Origin: Archivesica marissinica
Lineage: Eukaryota > Mollusca > Bivalvia > Venerida > Vesicomyidae
Direction: 5' to 3'
Length of the DNA stretch: 64,000 nucleotides
Assembly: GCA_014843695.1 (NCBI GenBank)
Contig: CM026404.1
Coordinates: 82,198,628-82,262,627 of the forward strand
In this document: positions 1 to 13,000 of the stretch, piece by piece
Numbering within the stretch: position 1 is the stretch's first letter
Layout: each line of letters begins with the position of its first letter
The notes under the pieces: generated by a model
Database searches by the model: none
What the model was told of the DNA's origin: nothing
What the model saw: only the letters and a program-made list of their open reading frames with translations
Translations under genes and position numbers: made by a program

Positions 1-948
1 AGTCAAAGTGAAAGAATGGCATGGAACATCCGTCACAATGTAGACCATATATCAAAATATAAGCATGTTAACATTGCATAATCATAGGATATATGTATTT
101 ATTTTATGCTAATTGATGAAATACAGTGTTCTATCAGTGAGATATAATCCATATCACTCACTGCATATCACTCACTGTATTTTGCCGGACTAATTTTTTT
201 TATTATCTCCCTTCCCAATACACTATTCTTGCACATTTAATGTTCACCGTTTACCTGGCTTCAATGACACTATTTACCTGTATTATTGTTTTTGTTATGA
301 AACAAGTCAAAAGCGAAATACAACTGACAATGTCCCGAATTTTGTCACTGCAAATTGTAACAATAAATCCAATAAATGTTTTCATGTATTTTTCCTTGAT
401 TCAACTATAAATTCAAGATGGCGGCATATTTGTGTATTGACTCACAACGTATAGTCGTCAGTATATTCATCCGCGCAAAAACACAGCGGCCAACTATTTT
501 AATTTCTTCATTTTGTGTTCGTTTTTCACCAATTAGCATAAAATAAAAAGAAAATTTGTTTGTTTTGAGTGAATATGGAATATATCTCACCTCGAAGAGA
601 GAACATTTTCATATTTTCTCGCTTCTCAGTGAGATATATTCCATATTCACTCAAAACAAACAAATATCCTCTATAGATTAATATTTGAACATGGGGCCTT
701 TCATTGCTGAGTAGCTAATGTCAATCTGAGAATCATCACTCGATGTAGTGGATTCAAACTCTACTGGTACAGTGGTATTGAATTCTTCCAAGTAGGGAAA
801 TTAACCAACAGGCTTGCAGTGGATCCTGCCCATTTCTGAAACATTGCCAGAAGGGTCTTGCACCCCAACTTTAACTCTGAATTTCTGCTCGCTGTATGAC
901 ATTTGGTGATAGCCTGTATCTAAATCTGACGTTAAATATTTGTTTCAG
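1..948. other. Upstream intron of the CPT1-like gene with a foldback element
   Basis: No exon could be recognised here. Positions of roughly 98-677 are a mobile element listed separately. The stretch 678-940 is AT-rich and non-coding and ends in the polypyrimidine tract and AG at 941-948. The preceding coding exon must end in phase 2 and lies outside the window. Confidence 0.6.
98..677. mobile_element. Foldback/MITE family R, copy 1
   Basis: The left end (TTTATTTTATGCTAATTGA) reappears inverted near 530-548. A 40-base AT-rich segment around 550-590 is repeated inverted at about 629-665, so the element can form a large hairpin. A second, shorter copy lies at 35851-36112 just after the gene. 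No coding capacity is seen, and the superfamily is unknown. Confidence 0.65.
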
Positions 949-1025
949 ATCTGTTAATAAGAGGAATTGGCTGGACGACATCTGGTTAGAGATTGCCTAT
1001 TTATCCTACAGAGAACCATGTGCCA
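949..1025 (+). CDS. CPT1-like: CPT1-like exon 1 of window
   Basis: Acceptor TGTTTCAG precedes position 949 and donor GTAAGG starts at 1026. The reading frame gives [19 protein letters not shown] (within residues 1-25). This aligns with the WW-E-YIYLRGR segment of CPT1 and the NWLSDWWLKTAYLEYR segment of CRAT at the start of the acyltransferase fold. The first base completes a codon begun in an upstream exon. The last base starts a codon finished at 1806. Confidence 0.9.
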
Positions 1026-4000
1026 GTAAGGCCTTATTCTATCAGCATAGTAATGTGATAACTTGTAAAAGGAGTTAGTTAACACAAGTATTGAAGGATG
1101 AATTTATATCTTAACTTGATTTTCACTGGAATTTTGGCAAGGTATATACATCGAGTTAGCGCTGTGTGTGTGTGTGTCTGTTGAGTCCATCCAGAGCCAG
1201 ATCACAGTTACCAATGGGTGAAATAAATAAATAAATGGTTTATAAATATTTATATATGTTTTACTGTTAATAACACATTATGCTGGTGTTGGAATTTTAA
1301 GAATGAAGTCGGATTCAAAATGATTTGCATTGATCTACGATGTACAGCCACAAATTATTATCGTTAACCATTATTATTGTTAAGCTTACCTTGCAATCTT
1401 GGTTATGTGAGCTTTCACTCAGATTATCAGTACATGTTTTAGACAACTGCTGTTATCGCGAGTGTACTGATATAATGATTCCGTAGTACTGCGAGGATAT
1501 ACGGAGATAACCAATTTAAACCAAATCTATTTGAAAATTTTATTTTTCGCAGTTCATCACCGATGAACAAATTCAAAGCTCCGCGAATTAATTGAAAAGT
1601 TTCAAAATCTTGAAAATTTCGAAATAAAGTGTTCGCGAAATTATAGTGTTTTACAGTATATGAACACATTTGGAATCGGTTCTATTTGAAAAATTGAGAA
1701 TAGCACTCGGAGAAAAGCAAACCCTCGTGGTAGTATTCGACACATGAACACTTCAGACATATTTCATGCTACAGTTTGTAAATGATTTATTTTTATGTGT
1801 TTCAGTAAATGTCAACTGTTTTGCAATAGATAGAAAGAATGTTCCGACAACAAACCAGCTTGCCAGAGCTGCCACGGTTATACACTGTGTTGTCAGGTAA
1901 GGTGGTTAGGGTGGTGGCATGGGTACTTGGGGGACAGTTATACACTGTGTTGTCAGGTAAGGTGGTTAGGGTGGTGGCATGGGTACTTGGGGGACGGTTA
2001 TACACTGTGTTGTCAGGTAAGGTGGTTAGGGTGGTGGCGTGGGTACTTGGGGGACGGTTATACACTGTGTTGTCAGGTAAGGTGGTTAGGGTGGTGGCAT
2101 GGGTACTTGGGGGACGGTTATACACTGTGTTGTCAGGTAAGGTGGTTAGGGTGGTGGCGTGGGTACTTGGGGGACGGTTATACACTGTGTTGTCAGGTAA
2201 GGTGGTTAGGGTGGTGGCATGGGTACTTGGGGGACGGTTATACACTGTGTTGTCAGGTAAGGTGGTTAGGGTGGTGGCATGGGTACTTGGGGGACAGTTA
2301 TACACTGTGTTGTCAGGTAAGGTGGTTAGGGTGGTGGCGTGGGTACTTGGGGGACGGTTATACACTGTGTTGTCAGGTAAGGTGGTTAGGGTGGTGGCAT
2401 GGGTACTTGGGGGACGGTTATACACTGTGTTGTCAGGTAAGGTGGTTAGGGTGGTGGCGTGGATACTTGGGGGACAGTTATACACTGTGTTTTCAGGTAA
2501 GGTGGTTAGGGTGGTGGTGTGGGTACTTGGGGGGGGAGAGTAACTGCTTAGCACAGGTGGCTGTTTAATACAGGGCAAATATACAATAAAACAAGAAATT
2601 GGGAATGTGGAAACTGGCTGCTTAATGGAGGTGACCACTAGCACAGGTTTAGCTATACTAGTATAAATAATTTGGCGCACTATCTATAGATAAACTGGAT
2701 AAGCAGACATGATGCCCCAAGTAATACCGCAGTTATTGTCCTTAATTTTCAACGTGACCTAGTTCGAGTCATTAAAAAATCATCGCAAGAGCGAATATCC
2801 ATGTCCTTTTGATACTACTCTATATTTTTATTTCGGTTATTAAGATCTTGTTTATATATCGGTTATTAAGATCTTGTTTATATATCGGTTATTAAGATCT
2901 TGTTTATATATCGGTTATTAAGATCTTGTTTATATATCAGTTATTAAGATCTTGTTTATATATCGGTATTAAGATCTTGTTTATTATCGGTTATTAAGAT
3001 CTTGTTTATATATCGGTTATTAAGATCTTGTTTATATATTGGTTATTAAGATCTTGTTTATATATCGGTTATTAAGATCTTGTTTATATATCGGTTATTA
3101 AGATCTTGTTTATATATCGGTTATTAAGATCTTGTTTATATATCGGTTATTAAGATCTTGTTTATATATCGGTTATTAAGATCTTGTTTATATATCGGTT
3201 ATTAAGATCTTGTTTATATATCGGTTATTAAGATCTTGTTTATATATCGGTTATTAAGATCTTGTTTATATCGGTTATTAAGATCTTGTTTATATCGGTT
3301 ATTAAGATCTTGTTTATATATCGGTTATTAAGATCTTGTTTATATCGGTTATTAAGATCTTGTTTATATATCGGTTATTAAGATCTTGTTTATATATCGG
3401 TTATTAAGATCTTGTTTATATATCGGTTATTAAGATCTTGTTTATATTGGTTATTAAGATCTTGTTTATATATCGGTTATTAAGATCTTGTTTATATATT
3501 GGTTATTAAGATCTTGTTTATATATCGGTTATTAAGATCTTGTTTATATATCGGTTATTAAGATCTTGTTTATATATCGGTTATTAAGATCTTGTTTATA
3601 TATCGGTTATTAAGATCTTGTTTATATTGGTTATTAAGATCTTGTTTATATATCGGTTATTAAGATCTTGTTTATATCGGTTATTAAGATCTTGTTTATA
3701 TATTGGTTATTAAGATCTTGTTTATATTGGTTATTAAGATCTTGTTTATATATCGGTTATTAAGATCTTGTTTATATATCGGTTATTAAGATCTTGTTTA
3801 TATATCGGTTATTAAGATCTTGTTTATATCGGTTATTAAGATCTTGTTTATATATCGGTTATTAAGATCTTGTTTATATCGGTTATTAAGATCTTGTTTA
3901 TATCGGTTATTAAGATCTTGTTTATATATCGGTTATTAAGATCTTGTTTATATCGGTTATTAAGATCTTGTTTATATATCGGTTATTAAGATCTTGTTTA

Positions 4001-7000
4001 TATCGGTTATTAAGATCTTGTTTATATATCGGTTATTAAGATCTTGCTTATATCGGTTATTAAGATCTTGTTTATATATCAGTTATTAAGATCTTTTATA
4101 TATCGGTTATTAAGATCTTGTTCATATATCGGTTATTAAGATCTTGTTCATATATTGGTTATTAAGATCTTGTTTATATCGGTTATTAAGATCTTGTTCA
4201 TATATCAGTTATTAAGATCTTGTTCCTATATCGGTTATTAAGATCTTGTTTATATCGGTTATTAAGATCTTGTTTATATATCAGTTATTAAGATCTTGTT
4301 TATATCGGTTATTAAGATCTTGTTCATATATCGGTTATTAAGATCTTATTCCTATATCGGTTATTAAGATCTTGTTTATATCGGTTATTAAGATCTTGTT
4401 TATATATTGGTTATTAATATCTTGTTTATATCGGCTATTAAGATCTTGTTTATATATCGGTTATTAAGATCTTGTTTATATATCGGTTATTAAGATCTTG
4501 TTCATATATCGGTTATTAAGATCTTGTTCCTATATCGGTTATTAAGATCTTGTTTATATCGGTTATTAAGATCTTGTTTATATATCAGTTATTAAGATCT
4601 TGTTTATATCGGTTATTAAGATCTTGTTCATATATCGGTTATTAAGATCTTATTCCTATATTGGTATTAGATCTTGTTTATATGTTTTAAGATCTTGTTT
4701 ATATATTGGTTATTAATATCTTGTTTATATCGGTTATTAAGATCTTGTTTATATATCAGTTATTAAGATCTTGTTTATATATCGGTTATTAAGATCTTGT
4801 TCATATATCGGTTATTAAGATCTTGTTCCTATATCGGTTATTAAGATCTTGTTTATATCGGTTATTAAGATCTTGTTTATATCAGTTATTAAGATCTTGT
4901 TTATATATCGGTTATTAAGATCTTGTTTATATATCGGTTATTAAGATCTTGTTTATATATCGGTTATTAAGATCTTGTTTATATATCGGTTATTAAGATC
5001 TTGTTTATATATTGGTTATTAAGATCTTGTTTATATATTGGTTATTAAGATCTTGTTTATATATCGGTTATTAAGATCTTGTTTATATATCGGTTATTAA
5101 GATCTTGTTTATATATCGGTTATTAAGATCTTGTTTATATATTGGTTATTAAGATCTTGTTTATATATCGGTTATTAAGATCTTGTTTATATTGGTTATT
5201 AAGATCTTGTTTATATTGGTTATTAAGATCTTGTTTATATATCGGTTATTAAGATCTTGTTTATATATCGGTTATTAAGATCTTGTTTATATATCGGTTA
5301 TTAAGATCTTGTTTATATATCGGTTATTAAGATCTTTTATATATCGGTTATTAAGATCTTGTTTATATATCGGTTATTAAGATCTTGTTTATATATTGGT
5401 TATTAAGATCTTGTTTATATCGGTTATTAAGATCTTGTTTATATATCGGTTATTAAGATCTTGTTTATATATCGGTTATTAAGATCTTGTTTATATCGGT
5501 TATTAAGATCTTGTTTATATATCAGTTATTAAGATCTTGTTTATATCGGTTATTAAGATCTTGTTTATATGGTTATTAAGATCTTGTTTATATATCGTTA
5601 TTAGATCTTGTTTATATGGTTATTAAATCTTGTTTATATCGGTTATTAAGATCTTGTTTATATATCGGTTATTAAGATCTTGTTTATATATCGGTTATTA
5701 AGATCTTGTTTATATATCGGTTATTAAGATCTTGTTTATATATCGGTTATTAAGATCTTGTTTATATATCGGTTATTAAGATCTTGTTTATATCGGTTAT
5801 TAAGATCTTGTTTATATCGGTTATTAAGATCTTGTTTATATATCAGTTATTAAGATCTTGTTTATATATCATTTATTAAGATCTTGTTTATATATCGGTT
5901 ATTAAGATCTTGTTTTATATCGGTTATTAAGATCTTGTTTATATATTGGTTATTAAGATCTTGTCTATATATCTGTTATTAAGATGTTGTTGTTTATTTC
6001 AGATATTATGAACATATTCTTGAAGAAACGCTGGTACCTCAATACATGCAGGACCTAATCCCCCTCTCCATGGAAGGATACAGGTATATGCATTTACATC
6101 ATATCCACATTTTCGGTCGGGGGGTAGGGGTTGATCCCATGCTATCCAGTCAAGTCCTAGAAAACACCTTTAACTCTACAGGTTTGGTTTGAGACTTTGA
6201 TATTCACCATTTCAGTCTGGCAGTCAAATCACTTATGGGCTTATGTTATGCCCTTTAATTCTTGAAATGTTAAATTATTCACTGGGTTAGACAATGAATA
6301 GGTCCTAAGTATGGTTAAAGCGACACTATATGAGAATAAGAGATGTTTCTTGGTAAAATGTACCAGATATTTAAAGAATATAATTTCCAATGACTGTGTT
6401 TAAAGCGACACTACATCGGTGAAAACGCAAATGTCTGCAGAATGTAATTTCCAATTAATGGTATAATTTTGTTCCAATATGTGCCTCAAAAACTGAGTAT
6501 TTCAACAAATAAATAAGCGTTGTGTATGCAGTTTGTTAACATAGCAAAATAATGTAAATAGGGTCGACATTCATGCGTATTACAATGCGTGTATCCTGAA
6601 TAACACGATGTATCGTACAGATTTACCGTTATATCTCACATTTGTGCCTATGCATATTTATTTGTAGACTAGTCTTAGTTAAATTATCTCTAAACAAAAG
6701 TATCGCGCGTTTAGTATTGACTCCAATGACAAACAAACATCATTTCAGGAGCGTGAATGGCCGTTATATGAAATCCTACTAAAACACTGTTTATTGATTC
6801 AATGTTAGTGTTCGAATGTATTCAGAAGAATTTGTAATAGCAATGCATTTATACGTGAAAATATGCATTTTATTTGATTTTTGCGATGTTTATTGCAAGG
6901 GGAGATCACTTCCCCGATCATGTTCAGTTTATTCCTGAATGATATAGAGCTATATTTACAAAATGGTTTTAATGCGGGAATATCGATCAAACAAATATCT

Positions 7001-10000
7001 ATATATCTTTTACTGTTCGCCGATGACGCTGCGATATTTTCAGAAACAAGTGAAGGTCTACAAGAATCGTTAAATAATCTTCAACAATATTGTGCTAAAT
7101 GGAATCTTACTGTAAATATTGATAAAACCAAAATTGTTGTTTTTAGAAAGGGTGGAGTTTTAAGCACACAATATAATTGGACATATGAAGGCAAACACAT
7201 AGAGATAGTTAGCAGTTTTAATTACCTTGGGGTAGTTTTGTCTAGCGGTGGATCTTTTATACTCGCAACTAATACACTTTCAGGTAAAGCCCTTCGCGCT
7301 ATGCACTCACTTTTTGCTATGACTACGGGGCTTGAAATACCAATACATATAATGTTTAATCTATTCGATACATACGTAGTCTCAATTTTAAATTACAGCT
7401 GCGAAGTATGGGGCTTCATGAAAGCTGATAATATTGAAAAAGTACACAGAAAATTCTGCAAACGTCTTATCAAAGTAAAAATGTCAACAAACTCAGTGTC
7501 ACTATATTCAGAAATGGGCCGCTCTCCTTTATTTATTGGGAGATATTTAAGAATAATTAAATATTGGTTAAAATTGCATGGGATCAAACAAAGAAACTGT
7601 ATTCTAAGTACAATTTCATACTCACAAAGACAGGATATATATAGTAAACCAAATACAATTAATTGGTCAACCAAACTTCGTGACATATTGCATACAACCG
7701 GTTTTTCTGATGTCTGGTTATTTCCTGAATCTGTGTGCATAGACGCTTTTATACCAGTATTCAAACGTCGTCTGCAAGATCAGTACGTGTCACAATGGCG
7801 GATTAATATAGACGCTTCTTCCCAATTAATATTATACAAAGAACTTAAACCTGTTTTCGAACGATCTAGCTACTTGCAGTTATTGTGTAACGCCAGTCAC
7901 AGAAACGTTATAGCAAAACTAAGGCTTTCCTCACATAAATTGTTAATAGAGTCGGGAAGACACAGAAACATTGAAAGAAGCCAACGTAAATGTCAATTTT
8001 GTCCATTAAACGACATAGAAGATGAATATCATTTCGTATTAATTTGTCCACTCTATGAAACAATTAGAAAAATGTACATACCAAAGTATTTTTCACAACG
8101 TCCTAATTTATTTAAATTTATTGGTTTATTAAACTCCGATAAAAAAGTGTTATTGAACAAACTTGCATTATTCTGTATAAAAGGTTTTAAGCTTAGAGAC
8201 CACACATTAAACATATACTAAGCACCCAACATTTTCAAGGTACATGACTGATATACTGTTATTTATAATAATATAAATCTTTGTGTTTATCTAATACCTA
8301 TATCATATAGCAGAACAAATACACTGCACAATATGTATGTCTGTAAATTTTAAAGTTTCAAAATAGTTGCTTATATTTCCAGATATTTAAATATCATGCT
8401 TGCTGTAATGTCTGAAATATATATTCCCACATGTACATTTTACTATAAACAGTTTACTACCTGTCATGCTGTAACAAGAAAACCATCTTATGTATAATAC
8501 AACTCTATTTACATGAAATCTGCTCTACTTAAAATTAGCTTCATATAGAGATGCTGAAATAATTCTTATCTGGTATCTCTAAATAACACTCTCACTTTAC
8601 AAACATTTTGTCTAATTGATTAATCTACATGACCATCATTTGAACACTCTACACATTTATTATTTATGACTATTTTCTATTCTTTTTTCATTGCATGCAA
8701 TTGTATTATATATTGTTATGATGATGAGCTATACAATGCTTAAGTCAAATAAAATATATGTTCTGTTCTGTAATGTCGCTTTAACACTTTGCATGCTAGC
8801 GGTGAAAATAACGCTAAAATATTTCCTGCAATTTCAGTAGAATTGTGTCGTTACTACGTTACTAAGGAAATTGCATCACATATCCCAGAGTAACAGCTAT
8901 AAATTTAACACATTAATGAATCATTATCTGCTTACAATTATTTGAACTATGGTATTTATAGCTTTTATTTTACCCAGTCCGCCTCCGTGGTCGAGTGGTT
9001 ACGGTTGCTGACTTGTATACCACTAACCTATCATCACTGATGGTCACGGGTTCGAGCCCCGCTCAGACCGTGTCTCATTTATATGAAAAAGTTGGCAGTT
9101 TCTTACGGAGGTTGGTGCACCTAAGTACTGGTTAACCGTTGGAGCCTGCCCAGGAAAGGTGTTGTTAGGTAAACTGCCCGCCGGCGATATAGCCCGAAAT
9201 GGTGCTGATGCAGGCGTAAAACCCGAAATATAACGTAATAATTATTTTACCCAGCATGCAAAGAGTTAAAAGAAATCTGGGGGTTTTTTTGGTACAGGAA
9301 AACGCACTGTTCAGTACGAGTGCCACACGTTGGATTGGATGAGCTGGTTACATATAAGGATCAGAGACACATCGTTGTCTACAGGAAGGGCGTTTACTTC
9401 ACCCTCGATGTGTTCAAGGTGGACAGCGATGGAAGAGATGTTATGTTGACCATACCAGAAATATATACCCTGCTACAACAGATAATGGAAATAGCTGAAG
9501 GTTAGAATATTGTTAGGATAGCAACGAATAGCGGTTTTACTATTCGGTCGGGAAGGTATTCAAATATTCGAAATAATTCTATCAAAAACTCAAAATCACT
9601 CAAATTGGCATTTTTGAGGACAATATAATAAAAATCATACTTTAAATAGTAATTTTTTGTAATATTTAACAGTTAATTAAAAATGTAAGATACATGGGGG
9701 TGGTTGTTGTTGTAAACTGTCTGTAATATTTCAAAGGAATTTTCTCATCTAAACAGTTTTGACATCATAATTAAACACTACCTACCTTAGCACCTACTCA
9801 TGAAATTACTCAATCAAGACATGTGAATGTGTGAAATATGTCATCATGTAATTGCATTCGGTAAATAGATATTGCCCTTGTTTGAATTGTATGTTATGGA
9901 GTATCTATCTCCCCTATGGTCCATGAGGGACATCCACCATATCCTCCTCAACCAAGGACAATACTATAATGTCCTATGGGGGGAAAACTATACATTTTAC

Positions 10001-13000
10001 AGTGTAACAAAATTATATTTCATGTTGTATGGTCTATTCAGCTGTAACCCTTTCCCTCATAGAAGCACCTCTTGACACCATTACTAATACGACATACATG
10101 GACAATATAGTAGCCAAACCAATGTTCATAATAAAGGCTAGAATCTCATGTAGTCCCAGTAATATCTATGGAGGTGGGATAGATATGGCGACTACTTATC
10201 CACTGCATGATAGCTAAATGACTGTCGTTTGTATGGAGATACAATAGTATATTAACCTAAATCTCTATGAAGGAAAGGGTTAAATGGCTGTCGTTTGTAT
10301 GGAGATACAATAGTATATTAACCTAAATCTCTATGAAGGAAAGGGTTAAATGGTTGTCGTTTGTATGGAAATATAATAGTATATTAACCTAAATCTTTAT
10401 GAAGGAAAGGGTTAAGTGGCTGTCGTTTGTATGGAGATATAATAGTATATTAACCTAAATCTCTATGAAGGAATGGGTTAAATGGCTGTCGTTTGTATGG
10501 AGATATAATAGTATATTAACCTAAATCTCTATGAAGGAATGGGTTAAATGGCTGTCGTTTGTATGGAGATATAATAGTATATTGACCTAAATCTCTATGA
10601 AGGAAAGGGTTAAATGGCTGTCATTTGTATGGAAATATAATAGTATATTAACCTAAATCTCTATGAAGGAATGGGTTAAATGGCTGTCATTTGTATGGAG
10701 ATATAATAGTATATTGACCTAAATCTCTATGAAGGAAAGGGTTAAATGGCTGTCATTTGTATGGAAATATAATAGTATATTAACCTAAATCTCTATGCAG
10801 GAAAGGGTTAAATGAGTGATTTCATTTTGTTCAATTAAAGTAGCTAAAAAATACAATAAATTTGAATATTGCATTAGTGTAGTTTTTTTGTTTACAGATT
10901 CAAAAGATTTCTGTCCAGTTGGGGTGTTTACTGCACAGAACAGGGACTATTGGGCCAAGGTTATATATATATCATGATTTGCTCAACAATTGCATATAAC
11001 TATAAAACCATCAAATATAATGCTTTTATAACTTGCATACTGATTCTAGGAGTTGTTCCCTGCCACCCTAAAAGGTCCCACCCTCAAGAGTGACCTTGAA
11101 CTTTGGCCAAATATAGTTTGATTTCAGAACTTATTTCCGTTTTAAAAAAACTTGAACATTTATCATTTCTCAACAACTGTCAAAGGTATTGCTTTGAAAC
11201 TTTGCATGCAATTCTCTACACCTACAATAAGTCCCCACCCCCAAGAGTGACCTTCATCTTTAATATTGACCAAAAATAGTCCAATTTCAATGTGTATAAA
11301 AAACCCTCAAACATTGTCATTTCTCATAAAACATCTGAGGACTAATTCTCTACACACATTAAGTCCCCACCCTACCAGTGACCTTGAACTTGAAATTGGC
11401 TCAAAAATAGTCTGATTAGCAACTGGTCTGAAACTTTGAATAAACATCCAAGGTTAAATTCTATACATCCACAGTAAGTCCAACCCTACCACTGACCTTG
11501 AACTTGAAATTTGGCAATTTGTTGGAAGTGTGTGTTTTTATGTTTATTTATCGTCTCTACAGGTTGCCCATATGAGCTACGCCTCCTGAAGAGATTAGTT
11601 ATTTTAGATTTTTGGAGGATAGTGCAATGATACAGAGAGAGACCCATTCCAGAGTCTCCTCTGGTTCTTTTACGTGCACGGTGTAAAGCACCGACACAAG
11701 ACCTCGGTTTAACGTCCCATCTGAAAGACTATTAATTTTATTAGGGTCAGACGGGGGATCGATCCCTGGATTACCAGTCCAGCGTGTTACCACTGGACTA
11801 CAGATCCGTCTGAAGGGTCAGACGGGGTCTCGAACCTGCGATCCCTGGATTACCAGTCCAGCGTGTTACCACTGGACTACAGATCCGTCTGTGATTTGTT
11901 GGAAAGCATAGTAGACTTGTTTTATATCACTGAACCAATCGTGCATTATGAGACACCCTTGGAGCTGTGGCTTTGTTTGTTGTTTCATTTCTATCAACTG
12001 TTCAAATGTTTGTTGTATTTTGTTGCATAGGGACATAATGTTATGGACATGTAAGAGAAGACCATAGTTACGACTGGCCAGTATCTAACGATGTCACGCT
12101 ATAAACTCTTGCTCTTGCTGTTTAATTGGTTGCAGCAAAAGTATGAAAATTTGAATCGACCAATCGCATCACTGCAATATACTAGGCTGTAGTGCAGCAA
12201 CTACTACCATTATAAATCATGTTTTTACAGACGAATCTGTAGTCCAGTGGTAACATGCTGGAATGGTAATCCAGGGATCGCAGGTTCGATACCCCCGTCT
12301 GACCCTAATAAAATTAAGTCTTTCATATGGGACTTTAAACCAAGGTCTTGTGTAGTTGCTGTACGCCGTGCACGTAAAAGATCCAGAGGAGACCCTGGAA
12401 TGGGTCTCTGTCTTTATCATTGCACTATCCTCCAACAATCTCAAATGACCAATCTCTTCAGGAGGCATCGCTCATATGGGCAACCGGTAACAACGATAAA
12501 TAAACGTAAAACACACATGTTTTGCAAACCTAAAACAGCTACAGCAATGAAATCACTGGTATTGGTACGGTGAAGAGTAAAGTTTATCACAATATAACTT
12601 GCTCTGTCTCGTGATTTTATGCATTCAAGAGAAAGATACATGGCATGAACAAAGATGAAATAGTGTACAGTATATATATTACATCTGTTGTAGATAGCGT
12701 CCTGCCAAATTGATTATATCTTTGAACTGATAATCGTGATAGCGCAGTGGATGCGCGTTCGCTTCATGTTACGATTGTGTCTTTAGGCAAGGCATTTAAA
12801 TTCCACATTGTCTCGTCTCTCTCCATGGCGATAGATTCCATCAGGAATGAGGTCTCGAGAGTGATTAATATAAGTTGAAAGAACTTGTTTTGCAATTGAG
12901 CTAAAATAAATTTGTATAAACTAAACTGATAATTGTTTTTATTATGTTCAGGTTAGAGACCGATTGATCTCGATAGATACAAACAGAGAGAGTATCCATT

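Larger units (their letters stand above)
6399..8784. mobile_element. TTAA-ended DNA element (family Q) split by a LINE
   Basis: The left end TTAAAGCGACACTACATC is at 6399, and an inverted end (AATGTCGCTTTAA) finishes at 8784. Positions 6399-6890 align along their length with an uninterrupted copy at 62279-62811. The LINE at about 6892-8770 sits between the two halves. A short related start also occurs at 6314. TTAA at both ends is the target type used by piggyBac-like elements, but no transposase is present and the ends do not start with CCC, so the superfamily is open. Confidence 0.7.

Noticed and set aside
896..1078. Reading the frame as a 60-codon stand-alone gene
   Set aside because: Only 949-1025 is conserved and is bounded by splice sites; the rest is intron on both sides.
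1802..2680. 292-codon minus-strand frame of TLPDNTVYN repeats
   Set aside because: It is the reverse of the 60-bp array that overlaps a verified coding exon on the other strand; openness follows from the period being divisible by three.
2829..5994. Regular repeats suggesting a CRISPR array
   Set aside because: Units are head to tail without unique spacers, and the context is a eukaryotic intron. The same holds for all other arrays here.
6881..8221. Host gene with reverse transcriptase domain
   Set aside because: It lacks its own start, begins abruptly inside the palm domain, and sits within another mobile element; it is a truncated LINE.
8978..9060. Possible functional tRNA gene (also at 12230, 38861, 51167, 54144)
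   Set aside because: A tRNA-like head with boxes A and B is always followed by a SINE body and tail, and the acceptor stems do not pair well; these are SINE promoters.
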